A stretch of DNA of 29,117 bases from an uncultured Bacilli bacterium (lineage in GTDB: Bacteria > Bacillota_I > Bacilli_A > RF39 > UBA660). A program made the translations under genes and the position numbers. This document shows positions 7,652-15,359 of this stretch, piece by piece (position 1 is the first letter of the stretch; the number at the start of each line of letters is the position of its first letter). Location: NCBI GenBank assembly GCA_910583945.1, contig CAJTYF010000016.1, positions 1 to 29,117 on the forward strand, in the 5' to 3' direction. The notes under the pieces were generated by a model. That model was not told the origin of the DNA, made no database searches, and saw only the letters and a program-made list of their open reading frames with translations.

Positions 7652-8531
7652 AAGAAAGGTGATGGGAAGAGGGCTTGAACAATTATTCTCGAATGAAGTC
7701 ATCAATTTTGATGCTTTTGAAAGAGATATTGTGAATAATACTAAAGTGAATGACATTGTTGAAATTCCTCTTCAAGAAATTAGAAGCAATCCTTATCAAC
7801 CACGTAAGTCTTTTAATGAATCTTCTTTACAAGAACTTGCTGAAAGTATTAAAGAATACGGTATTGTTCAGCCGATTATCGTTAAGAAAAGTATTAAAGG
7901 TTATGAACTTATTGCTGGTGAGCGAAGAAAGAAAGCTTCTGAAATGGCTGGACTTGAAGTCATTCCAGCGATTATCAAAGATTTTGATGATCAAGAAATG
8001 ATGGAAATTGCTTTGATTGAAAACATTCAAAGAGAGAATTTAAATCCTATTGATGAAGCCATGGCTTATCAAAATATTATTGAACTCAGTCATTTAACTC
8101 AAGATGAATTTGCAAAAAAGTTTGGAAAGAGTCGTAGCCATGTTACGAATATGTTAGGACTTTTAAAACTTCCTAATGCGACGAAACAGTTGGTGGAATC
8201 TGGCTCTATTAGTATGGGACATGCTAGGGCTTTAAGTAAAATTAGTGATGAGGCGTTGGTTAATCAATTAGCGGATCGAGTTTTAAATGAAGCATTAAGT
8301 GTTCGAGATTTAGAGCATCTTATTGCTGAGGAAAATTTACCTAAAAAAAATAAAGTGCTTCGTAAAGATGCTGAACAAAATATTCATTATTTAATTTACG
8401 AAAAAGTGATGCGTGAAAAGATTGGTACGAAAGTAAAGATAAAAGAACATAAAATTGAGATTCCTTTTGATCGCGAAAAAGATTTAGAAAGAATTCTTGA
8501 GATTTTAGGAATAGAAATATCGGGTGATTAA
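7641..8531 (+). CDS. parB: Chromosome-partitioning protein ParB/Spo0J (CTPase)
   Basis: This 296-residue protein begins with MGRGLEQLF at residue 8, the ParA-stimulating N-terminal motif. It has the ParB/Srx domain with NPYQPRKSF (box I) and GERRKKASEMAGL (CTP-binding box II), then IENIQRENLNPIDEA and a helix-turn-helix (LTQDEFAKKFGKSRSHVTNML). A C-terminal dimerisation region follows. It binds parS and spreads as a CTP clamp. The ATG at 7641 is used because AAGGAAGTG lies upstream; the ATG at 7662 has an RBS only 2 nt away and would start exactly at MGRGLEQLF, so it remains possible. No consensus parS palindrome was seen in the window. Confidence 0.95.
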   Translation: METKRKVMGRGLEQLFSNEVINFDAFERDIVNNTKVNDIVEIPLQEIRSNPYQPRKSFNESSLQELAESIKEYGIVQPIIVKKSIKGYELIAGERRKKASEMAGLEVIPAIIKDFDDQEMMEIALIENIQRENLNPIDEAMAYQNIIELSHLTQDEFAKKFGKSRSHVTNMLGLLKLPNATKQLVESGSISMGHARALSKISDEALVNQLADRVLNEALSVRDLEHLIAEENLPKKNKVLRKDAEQNIHYLIYEKVMREKIGTKVKIKEHKIEIPFDREKDLERILEILGIEISGD

Positions 8532-8533
8532 GT

Positions 8534-9331
8534 TTGAAAACAATCTTTGAATTCTTAGGAAGAAAAGAAGTTTATGGTTTAGCTTTAATTATACTCGTTT
8601 CTATTCTAGTCTATACTTTTGGTAAAGTGGTCATTGAAAAGATTATTATTTCTGGTAAAAATGAGTTTGAAAAGAAAAAAAGACGAACCATTGTTAATAT
8701 GATTTCTAATATTTTTAAATACGCAGTCTTTGTGTTAGCCATTTTATTTATCTTAAATCTTTATGGTGTTGATACCAAAGCTTTAGTTGCCAGTTTAGGG
8801 GTTGTTGGAGCGGTTTTAGGTTTAGCGTTACAAGATGCGATTAAAGATTTTATTAGTGGTATTACCATTATTATGGATAATTATTTTGTGGTAGGAGATA
8901 ACATTAAGTTTGGAACGTTTCAAGGCGAAGTCATTGATATGGGGCTTAAAACTACGAAAATAAAAAAATATTCGGGTGAAGTTTTAGTTATAGCGAATCG
9001 AAAAATTGATGAAGTGATTAATATTAGTCAAAAAAGTGCGAATGTCGTAATTGATATTCCAACTAGTTATGAATCCAAAACGGAAGTGGTTGAAAAAGCG
9101 ATTCAAAAGATTCTTAAAGAAATTATGAAAATTAATGGCGTTCATAAGGAAACAAAATACATGGGTATATCTTCTTTAGGTGATCATGCGGTTCATTTTT
9201 CAATTAGTATTTCTTGTTCACAAGATGATCAATGGCAAATTAAAAGAGAGGCTTTAAAAATTATTAAAAATATTTATGATAAGGAAAATATTAAAATTCC
9301 TTATCAACAGATAGAGGTGCATCATGAATAA
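8534..9331 (+). CDS. Small-conductance mechanosensitive channel (MscS family)
   Basis: This 265-residue protein has two or three N-terminal membrane helices. The last is the glycine/alanine-packed pore helix (ALVASLGVVGAVLGLALQDAIKDFISG, about 88-114). The MscS beta domain follows (DNYFVVGDNIKFGTFQGEVIDMGLKTTKI), then a C-terminal cytoplasmic alpha/beta domain. MscS channels release solutes on hypo-osmotic shock. The start is TTG at 8534, 2 nt after the parB stop, with GGGTGAT upstream. The order parA-parB-mscS-DUF951-ychF is a recurrent Firmicutes arrangement. The end overlaps the next gene by 8 nt. Confidence 0.93.
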   Translation: MKTIFEFLGRKEVYGLALIILVSILVYTFGKVVIEKIIISGKNEFEKKKRRTIVNMISNIFKYAVFVLAILFILNLYGVDTKALVASLGVVGAVLGLALQDAIKDFISGITIIMDNYFVVGDNIKFGTFQGEVIDMGLKTTKIKKYSGEVLVIANRKIDEVINISQKSANVVIDIPTSYESKTEVVEKAIQKILKEIMKINGVHKETKYMGISSLGDHAVHFSISISCSQDDQWQIKREALKIIKNIYDKENIKIPYQQIEVHHE

Positions 9332-9524
9332 AAATTATAAATTAAATGATTTGGTTATTATGAAAAAAGCCCATGCGTGTGGAGAAAATTTATGGAGGGT
9401 GACAAGAGTAGGGGTCGATATTAAAATTAAATGTCAAAATTGTGGACGAGAGATTATGATGGATCGTTTGGAATTTGAACGAAAATTAAAAAAAGTATTA
9501 GGTGATACAAATGAACGTAAATAA
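9324..9524 (+). CDS. DUF951 family protein
   Basis: This 66-residue protein matches DUF951: an N-terminal LNDLVIMKKAHACGENLWRV, then VDIKIKCQNCGREIMMDRLEFERKLKKV. Cysteines at CxxC (KCQNCG) plus the upstream Cys in HACG suggest a small metal-binding fold. Function is unknown; the family is typically encoded beside ychF and mscS/parB in Firmicutes, as here. It overlaps mscS upstream by 8 nt and the transporter gene downstream by 14 nt, so it is translationally embedded. Confidence 0.9.
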   Translation: MNKNYKLNDLVIMKKAHACGENLWRVTRVGVDIKIKCQNCGREIMMDRLEFERKLKKVLGDTNERK

Positions 9525-11055
9525 ATTAAAAGAAAAAATAACTTTACATCCCATTATGACCCTTTTAATTATGATTGGGGTTACGATTGTTTTGAGTGGA
9601 GTGTTATCTTTACTTGGGGTTCAAGTGACTTCTAGAAAGATTAGTCCTACTTCTTTAGAATACAATACGTATATTGCTGAGGTTTCTTCTCTTTTTAGTT
9701 TAAGAGGTTTAAAATATATTTTTACAAGTACCGTGAGTAATTTTACGCTTTTTACACCTTTAAGTAGCTTACTGATTGTTTTAATTGGTATTGGTATTAT
9801 GGAGAAAAGTGGCTTTTTAAAGGTCGCTATTACTTTGCTTACTAAGAATGCTAAAAAAATTCATGTAACGTTTGTTCTTGTTTTATTAAGTATTCTGCTA
9901 AGTTTTATTGGAGATATTTCATTCATTATCATGCTTCCTTTAGCGGGCATTTTGTTCCGTTATGGAAAAAGAAATCCAAGTTTAGGCATTATTGCTTCTT
10001 TTGCGGGATTAACGTGTGGTTATGGACTCAGTGTTGTTTTTACAAGTATGGATTCTTCGCTTTTGTCGTTAACGACTTTAGCTTCTCGTGTGGTGGATGC
10101 CAACTATGTGATTGAAGTAGGAAGCTTCTTATTTGTAATGGTTTTATCTATTCTTTTAATGGCTATTTTTATTACTCAAATTGTCGAGAGGTATTTGGTT
10201 TATAAACTTGATAAATATGAGTTTCCAGAGACAGAAGTCGAAGAAGAATTTTTTATGGGAAAGAATGAGAAAAAAGGTCTTTGCTTCGCTATTGTTGCTT
10301 TCTTAATCTATTTTTTAATTTTTATGTATAATATTATTCCAGGACTTCCTTTTTCAGGAAAGTTACTTGATCAGAGTCAAGTTTTCTATATTGATAAACT
10401 GTTTAGTTACAATTCATTTTTTAGTACAGGGTTTGTATTTATAGTAACCATGGGCTTTGTTATTTTAGGTTTCTTTTATGGCATTGGTGCTAAAACGATT
10501 CGAAATAATAAAGATTTATGTGAAGATTTAGGTCATTCTTTGGATGGGATTGGTCAGACACTTGTTTTGATTTTCTTTGTTTCGATCTTGATTAATGTTT
10601 TTAAATATACAAATATTGGAAATGTGGCGACCACTTTTTTAGCAACCCTTATTGAGGAATCTTCTTTTACAGGTATTCCCCTTATTTTACTTTTATTTTT
10701 TGTAACCGTCTTTTCTACACTTTTGTTGCCTTCTTCACTTTCTAGATGGTCTATTCTATCAGGGGTGGCCATTCCCGTGTTTATGAAAGCGGGGATGTCT
10801 CCAGAATTTGCTCAAGTTATTTTCCGTTTTGGAGAATCGGTTTCTATTGGGCTTACGCCACTGTTTGCTTATTTTGTTATTTATTTAGCTTTACTTGAAA
10901 AATATAATCAAGGAAGAAAACCGATTAATCTTTTAAAATCCATTCGTTATATGCTTCCATTTAGTTTTTTGACACTTGTTCTTTTGTTGACAATATTAAT
11001 TGGTTGGTATATAGTAGGAGTTCCAATAGGAATTGGTGCTTTTCCAACTTTATAA
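9511..11055 (+). CDS. AbgT-family transporter
   Basis: This 514-residue protein has about 11-13 membrane segments and fits the AbgT family (p-aminobenzoyl-glutamate/sulfonamide transporters). Features are an N-terminal HPIMTLLIMIGVTIVLSG, SLLIVLIGIGIMEKSGFL, a re-entrant-like LSFIGDISFIIMLPLAG, CGYGLS, and near the end RFGESVSIGLTPLFAYFVIYLAL. The ion-coupled exporter or importer role is from the family, and the substrate is unproven. ATG 9511 is chosen over GTG 9502 because GGTGAT (9501-9506) is its ribosome-binding site. It sits between DUF951 and ychF, which are adjacent in many relatives, so it looks inserted into a conserved block. Confidence 0.88.
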   Translation: MNVNKLKEKITLHPIMTLLIMIGVTIVLSGVLSLLGVQVTSRKISPTSLEYNTYIAEVSSLFSLRGLKYIFTSTVSNFTLFTPLSSLLIVLIGIGIMEKSGFLKVAITLLTKNAKKIHVTFVLVLLSILLSFIGDISFIIMLPLAGILFRYGKRNPSLGIIASFAGLTCGYGLSVVFTSMDSSLLSLTTLASRVVDANYVIEVGSFLFVMVLSILLMAIFITQIVERYLVYKLDKYEFPETEVEEEFFMGKNEKKGLCFAIVAFLIYFLIFMYNIIPGLPFSGKLLDQSQVFYIDKLFSYNSFFSTGFVFIVTMGFVILGFFYGIGAKTIRNNKDLCEDLGHSLDGIGQTLVLIFFVSILINVFKYTNIGNVATTFLATLIEESSFTGIPLILLLFFVTVFSTLLLPSSLSRWSILSGVAIPVFMKAGMSPEFAQVIFRFGESVSIGLTPLFAYFVIYLALLEKYNQGRKPINLLKSIRYMLPFSFLTLVLLLTILIGWYIVGVPIGIGAFPTL

Positions 11056-11068
11056 GAGGTGATTATTT

Positions 11069-12169
11069 ATGTCTTTAAAAGCGGGTATCGTTGGGTTACC
11101 GAATGTGGGTAAATCGACCCTTTTTAATGCTATAACAAAAAAAAATATTCTAGCGGCGAATTATCCCTTTGCAACGATTGATCCTAACGTTGGTATGGTG
11201 ACGGTTCCCGATTCAAGATTAGAGTTTTTAGAAAATTTATATGTACCAAATTCTTGTGTCCCTACAACTTTTGAATTTACGGATATTGCTGGTTTGGTTA
11301 AAGGGGCTTCTAAAGGTGAAGGACTTGGCAATAAGTTTTTGTCTCATATTCGTGAAGTGGATGCGATTGTAGAAGTCGTCCGTTGTTTTAAAGATTCTTC
11401 GATTATTCATGTTGAAGGCGAAGTGGATCCCATACGTGATATTGAGATTATTAATCTAGAACTCATTTTGGCGGATTTAGAAATCATTGAAAATCGAATT
11501 TCTAAAATTGAAAAAAAGGCTATGACTACAAAGGATAAAGAATCTTTACAGGAATTAGAAGCTTTAAAAAAAGCTCAAAGTGCATTACTAGATAATCAGC
11601 CTTTAAGACTTGTCGATTTTTTAGAAGAAGAAGTTAATCTTTTAAAATCCTTTAATTTTATTACTTTAAAACCCATGATTTATGTTGCGAATGTTTTAGA
11701 AGAGGATGTGGTTTTGGAAGAGAATGACTATACGAAAGAAGTTCGCTCTTATGCTTCTAAAGAAAACGCTTCGGTTATTGTGATGTGTGCCAAGATTGAA
11801 TCGGAATTGGCTGAATTAGAAAGTAGTGAAAAACAAGCTTTCTTAAATGATTTAGGTATTTCTTCGAGTGGACTAGATAAACTTATTTTTGCAACGTATG
11901 ATCTTTTGGGCTTACAAACTTTCTTTACGGTGGGTAAAGATGAGGTGAAAGCTTGGACCTTTAAAAAAGGAATGAATGCTAAATCATGTGCTGGACTGAT
12001 TCACAGTGATATTGAAAGAGGTTTTATAAAAGCGGAGATCATGAAGTTTAATGATTTAGAAGAATTAAAAGATGATAAATTGGTTCAAGAACGAGGTAAG
12101 TTGTATTTAGAAGGAAAAGATTATTTGATGCAAGATGGCGATATTGTTTATTTCCGTTTTAATGTCTAG
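11069..12169 (+). CDS. ychF: Redox-regulated ATPase YchF (Obg-like)
   Basis: This 366-residue protein is full-length. G1 is GLPNVGKSTLF (8-18), with the switch region NYPFATIDPNVG and G3 as DIAGLVKGASKGEGLGNKFL. A coiled-coil insertion (about 130-200, LADLEIIENRISKIEKK) follows. The NKxD-type motif is replaced by a divergent YVANVLEE, as expected of an ATP-preferring OLA1/YchF protein. The C-terminal TGS domain holds FFTVGKDEVKAWTFKKGMNA. It binds ribosomes and is linked to stress response. The ribosome-binding site is AAGAGGTGAT. Confidence 0.96.
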   Translation: MSLKAGIVGLPNVGKSTLFNAITKKNILAANYPFATIDPNVGMVTVPDSRLEFLENLYVPNSCVPTTFEFTDIAGLVKGASKGEGLGNKFLSHIREVDAIVEVVRCFKDSSIIHVEGEVDPIRDIEIINLELILADLEIIENRISKIEKKAMTTKDKESLQELEALKKAQSALLDNQPLRLVDFLEEEVNLLKSFNFITLKPMIYVANVLEEDVVLEENDYTKEVRSYASKENASVIVMCAKIESELAELESSEKQAFLNDLGISSSGLDKLIFATYDLLGLQTFFTVGKDEVKAWTFKKGMNAKSCAGLIHSDIERGFIKAEIMKFNDLEELKDDKLVQERGKLYLEGKDYLMQDGDIVYFRFNV

Positions 12170-12172
12170 TCT

Positions 12173-12200
12173 TTGCTTTTGTATGGAAGCGTGATATAAT
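12173..12200 (+). promoter_or_regulatory. Extended -10 promoter of the Bax-inhibitor-1 gene
   Basis: TTGCTT (12173-12178), a 16-bp spacer and TGA-TATAAT (12192-12200) lie 26 bp before the ATG at 12227. Confidence 0.6.
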
Positions 12201-12226
12201 ACATATATTGATTTAGGAGGAATCGT

Positions 12227-12874
12227 ATGGAAAGTAAATTAATGAGTAAAACATTTATTTGGATGTTTATAGGTCTATTGGTCACTTTTGTTACCGGTTA
12301 TGGTGTTGCTTCGAATGAAACTATGATTATTAATATTTATAAGAATTCCATTTATATTGTTTTGTGTATTGTGGAGTTAATATTAGTCATCTTTTTATCA
12401 GCAAAAGTGCATTCGATGAGTAAAAATATGGCAAGGATTTGTTTTATTATTTATAGTTTTGTGACAGGACTTTCATTATCTTCAATCTTTGTTATTTATA
12501 GTTTATCATCTATTTTATATGTTTTTCTAATTGCGGCGGTTGTTTTTCTGGTTTTTGGTCTTATTGGGTATTTTACAAAATTGGATTTAACAAAAATAGG
12601 CACGTATTTAATGATGATTTTACTTGGTGTGATTATTTGTTTTTTAGTAAATCTTTTCTTGAATTATGAACAATTTGACTTTGTTTTAACTTTAGTCAGC
12701 TTGGTTGTCTTTATGGGATTTACCGCTTATGATGTTCAAAAGATTAAGAGACTTGCTGAAAACAGTGATATTCCAGAAGATAATTTAAGCATTGTTGGTG
12801 CTTTAAATTTGTATTTAGATTATATTAATATTTTCTTGGATTTATTGAATTTGCTTGGAAAATCAAAAGACTAA
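12227..12874 (+). CDS. Bax inhibitor-1 (BI-1/YccA, TMBIM-like) membrane protein
   Basis: This 215-residue protein has seven predicted membrane helices. The motif FIIYSFVTGLSLSSIFVIY matches the central BI-1 signature, and the C-terminal part has VFMGFTAYDVQKIKRLAE and ALNLYLDYINIFLDLLNLLG. The Asp residues in AYDVQKI and LYLDYINIFLDL correspond to the pH-sensing acidic positions of bacterial BI-1 channels such as YetJ. Likely role: a pH-gated calcium leak (family knowledge). The ribosome-binding site is AGGAGG. It is a single gene with promoter and terminator; the stop codon lies in the terminator loop. Confidence 0.9.
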   Translation: MESKLMSKTFIWMFIGLLVTFVTGYGVASNETMIINIYKNSIYIVLCIVELILVIFLSAKVHSMSKNMARICFIIYSFVTGLSLSSIFVIYSLSSILYVFLIAAVVFLVFGLIGYFTKLDLTKIGTYLMMILLGVIICFLVNLFLNYEQFDFVLTLVSLVVFMGFTAYDVQKIKRLAENSDIPEDNLSIVGALNLYLDYINIFLDLLNLLGKSKD

Positions 12875-12886
12875 TGGGTCTTTTTT
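12865..12886 (+). terminator. Rho-independent terminator overlapping the stop codon
   Basis: AAAAGAC (12865-12871) pairs with GTCTTTT (12878-12884) around a 6-nt loop containing the TAA, then more Ts. Confidence 0.8.
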
Positions 12887-12926
12887 CTTTTGGTTCTTTT
12901 TGTTAAAATAATTTTGGAGAGTAGTT

Positions 12927-13655
12927 ATGGAAATGAATAGATTAATGATTGATTTAATGCCTTATGGTTTCGATAATGAACCCATAAAGTATGAGGTGAT
13001 GCGAGGTTCTATTGAAAGTATCGATTTTTTTACCTATAAATATAAGAATGAAGACGTTTGGTTTGAAGCTATGAAAGAAAAGATATTAACAGAAATTAAA
13101 AGAAAGCGAACTCAAAATGGGCAATTTTTGCCTAATGATATTGAACTTTTAAGAGTCTATATTCTAAAAGAAGAATTAAAAGAGATGCGTGTTCCAGTTC
13201 TTCAAAGCTATGAATTTTTGAATGTTTCGGTTTGGGAAACGGAAAAAATAGAAACAGAAAAAAGACCTTTATTTAAAGAAATAAAGGTGCATCATCAATT
13301 CGTTTTATTAGAAAAAGTCATCAAAAATAGAATGTTTAAGGGAAATTTAGAAATGTTTTATCGCTTAGTTTATGAATTAGGAGATGAGGTTGGATTTTTT
13401 AAAGAAGTTCCTGAATCGTTACAACAAAATATATTAACCGCTTTAGATGAAAGAATCATCCATGAGGTTTATTCTTATTTGGCTTCTCATGGAAGATTTA
13501 TGGCTTTGGTAAGACTTTTACTTTTGGATCATCCTACTTTTGAAGAAATGAAAAAAGAATATCAAAGGCTTTTTGGGGATTTCCAAGAAAATGTTGTAGA
13601 AGGAAGTCATCGTTTAGAACGAATTAGAATGCCTTATAAAGATAAAGATGAATGA
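12927..13655 (+). CDS. Hypothetical protein, 242 residues
   Basis: I do not recognise a family. The protein is soluble, with no signal peptide, strongly charged (Glu/Lys/Arg) and mostly helical. Recognisable stretches are IKYEVMRGSIESIDFFTYKYKN near the start, KEIKVHHQFVLLEKVIKNRM in the middle, and VYSYLASHGRFMALVRLLLLDHP near the end. It lies directly after the BI-1 terminator, with an extended -10-like TGT-TAAAAT at 12901-12909. The ribosome-binding site TTGGAGAG is about 6 nt before the ATG. It is separated from rpsF by a strong promoter, so it is probably a single-gene unit. Confidence 0.65.
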   Translation: MEMNRLMIDLMPYGFDNEPIKYEVMRGSIESIDFFTYKYKNEDVWFEAMKEKILTEIKRKRTQNGQFLPNDIELLRVYILKEELKEMRVPVLQSYEFLNVSVWETEKIETEKRPLFKEIKVHHQFVLLEKVIKNRMFKGNLEMFYRLVYELGDEVGFFKEVPESLQQNILTALDERIIHEVYSYLASHGRFMALVRLLLLDHPTFEEMKKEYQRLFGDFQENVVEGSHRLERIRMPYKDKDE

Positions 13656-13697
13656 AGCGATTAAATTTTTAGTCATAATTTTAAAAAAAATAAATAG

Positions 13698-13726
13698 TTT
13701 ACATTAAAGGTTATTTTTGTTATAAT
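13698..13726 (+). promoter_or_regulatory. Strong promoter of rpsF-ssb-rpsR
   Basis: TTTACA (13698-13703), a 17-bp spacer and TGT-TATAAT (13718-13726) give a start near 13733. This is one of the best promoters in the window, as expected for ribosomal proteins. Confidence 0.85.
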
Positions 13727-13732
13727 CTTAAG

Positions 13733-13799
13733 CGAGTATGAATTTACTCCTTGCTTTAGGAAAACTAAAGCCGAGTTAGACCATAAGGAGGTGTAGAAT
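13733..13799 (+). promoter_or_regulatory. S6:S18-type autoregulatory leader of rpsF
   Basis: In the leader, CTCCTT (13747-13752) can pair with AAGGAG (13785-13790), which is the rpsF ribosome-binding site. Inside it, GCTTTAG (13753-13759) pairs perfectly with CTAAAGC (13765-13771) around GAAAA. A CCG lies at 13771-13773 at the base of that hairpin. Known S6:S18 leaders have this shape: a closing stem over the ribosome-binding site and a conserved CCG bulge bound by the bS6-bS18 complex. Both genes are in this operon, so feedback repression of translation is likely (inference). Confidence 0.7.
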
Positions 13800-14090
13800 A
13801 TGAAAAAATATGAAGTTATGTTTATAGTTAAGTCTGCACAGGAAAGTGCGGATATTAAAAAATGTGCTGAATCTATGAAAACCATTGTTACGGATAATAA
13901 AGGTAAAGTTGTAGAATTCAATGAACTTGGTGAAAAAAAATTAGCTTATCCAATTAAAAAAGAAATCAGTGGGTATTATTACGTTATGATTATTGAAGCG
14001 GATAATAATGCTAGAAGTGAACTTGATCGTAAAGCATCATTAAATGAAAATATTTTAAGACATTTAATCATTCGATTAGATGAGGAGTAA
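13800..14090 (+). CDS. rpsF: Ribosomal protein bS6
   Basis: This 96-residue protein is full-length for bS6: MKKYEVMFIVKSA at the start, then VEFNELGEKKLAYPIKKEISGYYYVMIIEA and a C-terminal ENILRHLIIRLDEE. It is a small-subunit platform protein that binds bS18. The ribosome-binding site AAGGAGGTG is sequestered in the leader stem. ssb follows after 5 nt. The rpsF-ssb-rpsR order is classic. Confidence 0.97.
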   Translation: MKKYEVMFIVKSAQESADIKKCAESMKTIVTDNKGKVVEFNELGEKKLAYPIKKEISGYYYVMIIEADNNARSELDRKASLNENILRHLIIRLDEE

Positions 14091-14095
14091 GAATT

Positions 14096-14560
14096 ATGAA
14101 TAAAGTTATATTAATTGGAAGACTTGCTAGAGATCCAGAAATGCGTAGTACAATGAGTGGTTCAAGTGTAACACGATTTACTATTGCTGTAACTCGTACT
14201 TATCAAGATCAAAATGGTGAAAGAGGCGCTGATTTTATTAATTGTGTAGCTTGGAGAAAACAAGCTGAGAATATTGCCAAATATTGTGTAAAAGGAACTC
14301 AAGTTGCTGTAGAAGGTCGTATTCAAACAGGAAGCTATGATGCTCAAGATGGTTCAAAACGTTATACGACTGATATTATTTGTGATAATGTTACTTTTTT
14401 AGGAACGAAAGGCGATAGTTTAAATAAAGAGAACAATTACTCTTCTAATACCAATGATCATTATTCAGCGAGTGATATTCCTACTTCTGATATCTCTGAA
14501 GATCCCTATAAAGATTTTGGAGAAGAAATTGCCTTAACGGATGATGATTTACCATTCTAA
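14096..14560 (+). CDS. ssb: Single-stranded DNA-binding protein
   Basis: This 154-residue protein has an N-terminal OB fold (MNKVILIGRLARDPEMR, TRFTIAVTRTYQDQNGE, DFINCVAWRKQAEN, KGTQVAVEGRIQTGSYD), a low-complexity Asn/Ser/Asp linker (about 110-145), and the acidic tip DDDLPF that recruits replication and repair partners. It is a homotetramer in relatives. The ribosome-binding site GAGGAG overlaps the end of rpsF. Confidence 0.97.
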   Translation: MNKVILIGRLARDPEMRSTMSGSSVTRFTIAVTRTYQDQNGERGADFINCVAWRKQAENIAKYCVKGTQVAVEGRIQTGSYDAQDGSKRYTTDIICDNVTFLGTKGDSLNKENNYSSNTNDHYSASDIPTSDISEDPYKDFGEEIALTDDDLPF

Positions 14561-14580
14561 ACAAGAAAGGAGAATAGATT

Positions 14581-14796
14581 ATGCCAGAATTTCGTCGTAA
14601 GAAGAAAAAAATTTGCCAAATGTGTGCTGGTAAAAGTGTTGATTATAAAGATGTTATGATTATTAATAAATATATTAATGAAAAAGGAAAGATTTTACCT
14701 CGTCGTATGACAGGTGCTTGTGCGAAACATCAAAGACACATTGCTCAACAAATTAAATATGCTAGATTTATGGCTTTAATACCTTATGTTAAATAG
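14581..14796 (+). CDS. rpsR: Ribosomal protein bS18
   Basis: This 71-residue protein has FRRKKKKICQMCAGKSVDYKDV at the start, LPRRMTGACAKHQRHIAQQIKYARFMALIPYV at the end. It keeps the Cys residues of the zinc-binding (C+) form: CQMC near residue 12-15 and ACAKH near 41. It binds with bS6. The ribosome-binding site is AAAGGAG. It is the last gene of the operon; the stop lies at the foot of the terminator hairpin. Confidence 0.97.
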   Translation: MPEFRRKKKKICQMCAGKSVDYKDVMIINKYINEKGKILPRRMTGACAKHQRHIAQQIKYARFMALIPYVK

Positions 14797-14815
14797 ACAA
14801 CTGTCTATTTTTTTT
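14791..14815 (+). terminator. Rho-independent terminator of the rpsF operon
   Basis: AAATAGAC (14791-14798) pairs with GTCTATTT (14803-14810) around AACT, followed by a T tract. Confidence 0.9.
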
Positions 14816-14868
14816 ATCAAAAAATACATTACTTATGCTAGTATTTTTTTCTTTCTTTTAAAAGAATG

Positions 14869-14877
14869 TGATATAAT
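14869..14877 (+). promoter_or_regulatory. Extended -10 promoter element of rplI
   Basis: TGA-TATAAT (14869-14877), 27 bp before the ATG; the -35 region is poor. It probably drives rplI, dnaB and the genes through rlmH and beyond. Confidence 0.6.
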
Positions 14878-14904
14878 ATTTAAGAGACGAAAGGTTGGGA
14901 TTTT

Positions 14905-15348
14905 ATGAAAGTCATATTACTTCAAGATGTTAAAAAGCAAGGAAAAAAGGATGATATTATAGAAGTTAGTGATGGTTATGCTAATAATTTTTTAATTAAA
15001 AATAAGTTAGCGGTCCCTTATTCAAAAAGAAGTAAAGAAGTATTAGATCAAGAGCAAACGGAAAGAAAAATAAATGAAGAAAATTTAATTGAATCCTTAA
15101 TTTTAGTTAAAGAAAAAATAGAAAAAGCTAATTTAGTTTTTTATTTAAAAACTGGAAAGGAAGGAAAAACTTTTGGCTCTGTTTCATCTAAGCAAATTAG
15201 TGAAAAACTTAAAGAGCAAGGAATTATTGTGGATAAAAAATGTATTCATTTGTCTCAGACGATTGATGCTTTAGGATCTTATGAAATCCAATTTGAGCTT
15301 CATAAACAAGTGAAATTTAAAGTCATGATTCATTTAAAAGAAAAGTAA
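14905..15348 (+). CDS. rplI: Ribosomal protein bL9
   Basis: This 147-residue protein starts with MKVILLQDVKKQGKKDDIIEVSDGYANNFLIKNKLA, the bL9 signature. A long connecting helix and a C-terminal domain (KTFGSVSSKQISEKL, then FELHKQVKFKVMIHL) follow. It is full-length. The ribosome-binding site is GAAAGGTTGGG. dnaB begins 11 nt later, as in many Firmicutes. Confidence 0.97.
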   Translation: MKVILLQDVKKQGKKDDIIEVSDGYANNFLIKNKLAVPYSKRSKEVLDQEQTERKINEENLIESLILVKEKIEKANLVFYLKTGKEGKTFGSVSSKQISEKLKEQGIIVDKKCIHLSQTIDALGSYEIQFELHKQVKFKVMIHLKEK

Positions 15349-15359
15349 GGAGTGGTGAT

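Noticed and set aside
6866..8531. parS site near parAB
   Set aside because: No TGTTTCACGTGAAACA-like palindrome was seen anywhere in the window.
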